Assembly: GCF_003010935.1 (NCBI RefSeq)
Contig: NZ_PGGN01000004.1
Location: forward strand, 372,001 to 436,000
DNA length: 64,000 nt
From: Phyllobacterium endophyticum
GTDB lineage: Bacteria; Pseudomonadota; Alphaproteobacteria; Rhizobiales; Rhizobiaceae
Reading direction: 5' to 3'
The translations under genes and the position numbers were made by a program. Shown here one piece after another: positions 63,244-64,000 of this stretch. The notes under the pieces are model-generated. The model was not told where the DNA came from. It was given only the letters and a program-made list of their open reading frames with translations, and ran no database searches. Numbering within the stretch: position 1 is the stretch's first letter; the number at the start of each line of letters is the position of its first letter.

Positions 63244-64000
63244 ATGTTCGGCCGACAAAAACACAAAAACAATGCCAGCGGCTCTACAAGCCTGATCGAG
63301 GGCGACAATAGTTTTCCAGTTGGGCCGCGCGTCTTTGCGGGGATCACCCTCGGTATGCTTCTCTTTGTGGGAGCAGGAGGTTGGGCCGCAACGGCCCAGC
63401 TCACCGGGGCGATCATTGCTCCGGGAATGGTCAAGGTAGATCAGAACTTGAAATCAATTCAGCACCGGGATGGCGGCATCATCAGCGAGATCGCCGTCAG
63501 AGAGGGTGATTTTGTCACAAAGGGACAAGTTATGCTGCGGCTGGACGACGCCGAAACGCGCGCAGAACTTTCGATCGTTCGGACCCAACTTGTTGAGCTA
63601 ATGGCAAAACAGGCCCGGCTCATGGCGGAGCGCGATAATCGCGATTCAATAGAATTCTCGCCCGAACTGACGTCCAGGGTAAAGGATTTCCCACACGTCT
63701 TTTTCGGCGAGAACCGCATGTTTGATGGCAATCGGCAGAACCGCAAAAGCCAGAAGGAACAACTTACACTGGGTATCGATCAGCTCGGCGAGGAGATAAA
63801 AGGGCTGCAATCGCAGCGCGATGCCAAAATCGATGAGATTGCGCTGGTGACGACCGAACATGGCAAGATAAAGGGGCTGACAGACAAGCGGCTGATCGAA
63901 ACGTCACGCAAATATATCATTGATCGAGAAATGGCCAAGCTACTGGGCGAACGCGGCGAGGTGGAGGCCAATATTGCCAGGGCCAAGGCCCGCATGGGTG
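63244..64000 (+). CDS. HlyD-family type I secretion adaptor (partial, 3' end outside window)
   Basis: The first 252 codons are visible. A short cytoplasmic N terminus, one membrane segment (about 29-49) and a lipoyl-like beta part (IQHRDGGIISEIAVREGDFV) are followed by a long coiled coil, the build of HlyD/PrtE-type periplasmic adaptors. It would link the ABC protein at 58778 to an outer-membrane TolC-type channel, which is not in the window. Confidence 0.93.
   Translation, partial: MFGRQKHKNNASGSTSLIEGDNSFPVGPRVFAGITLGMLLFVGAGGWAATAQLTGAIIAPGMVKVDQNLKSIQHRDGGIISEIAVREGDFVTKGQVMLRLDDAETRAELSIVRTQLVELMAKQARLMAERDNRDSIEFSPELTSRVKDFPHVFFGENRMFDGNRQNRKSQKEQLTLGIDQLGEEIKGLQSQRDAKIDEIALVTTEHGKIKGLTDKRLIETSRKYIIDREMAKLLGERGEVEANIARAKARMG

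Overview
The window is chromosomal DNA of an alphaproteobacterium of the order Hyphomicrobiales (Rhizobiales), most like the Brucella/Ochrobactrum/Phyllobacterium/Mesorhizobium side of that order. The evidence is gene content and order: a rhizobial flagellar cluster with motC, motD/fliK and motE, the flaF-flbT pair, the OmpR-like master regulator rem/ftcR between a lytic transglycosylase and flgE, and a VjbR-type LuxR regulator next to flhB as in Brucella. No rRNA, tRNA, insertion sequence, phage or CRISPR array was seen, and coding density is high.

Layout. (1) 1-4488: a truncated secreted protein gene overlapping a class III nucleotidyl cyclase gene, a nucleotide-sugar dehydrogenase, and a DUF3095-like protein that also looks like a cyclase fold. 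(2) 4786-40436: the flagellar island. vjbR faces a leftward operon motA-fliM-orf-fliN-fliG-flhB-orf. A rightward block follows: DUF1217-flgF-fliI-orf-flgB-flgC-fliE-flgG-flgA-flgI-motE-flgH-fliL-fliP. Then two tandem flagellin genes, fliF-(fliH-like)-motB-motC-fliK-transglycosylase, rem, flgE-flgK-flgL-flaF-flbT-flgD-fliQ, and flhA-fliR-(fliJ-like)-flgJ-flgN-orf. This supplies nearly all of the basal body, export gate, stator, rod, hook, junction and filament. fliD, fliS, fliO, flhF/flhG and che genes are not in the window. (3) 40439-48842: a PilZ protein, an AI-2E-family membrane protein, an ECF sigma/anti-sigma pair, a Bax-inhibitor-like protein, a diguanylate cyclase with a duplicated sensor region, an Old Yellow Enzyme, a membrane protein with a 25-residue companion peptide, and a 3-methyladenine DNA glycosylase. 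(4) 48965-64000: a response regulator and histidine kinase placed tail to tail, then a rightward cluster of a 2453-residue animal-type heme peroxidase with RTX repeats, a type I secretion ABC protein, a second RTX protein with an N-terminal hydrophobic segment, and an HlyD-type adaptor cut by the window end.

How the parts may work together. In the flagellar island many genes overlap by the four bases ATGA, indicating translational coupling. A short GCAAG-centred element recurs 30-60 bases upstream of seven flagellar starts and may mark a common promoter or activator site. Both flagellin genes carry the same 74-base leader, with a stem conserved and its loop fully changed, a plausible target for FlbT. 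The peroxidase locus looks like a self-contained secretion module. Its peroxidase resembles the manganese-oxidising MopA type in architecture, and the neighbouring kinase carries a His/Asp/Glu-rich stretch in its periplasmic part, so metal-responsive extracellular peroxidase secretion is a reasonable but untested idea. All functions are read from the sequence by eye; no database search was possible.
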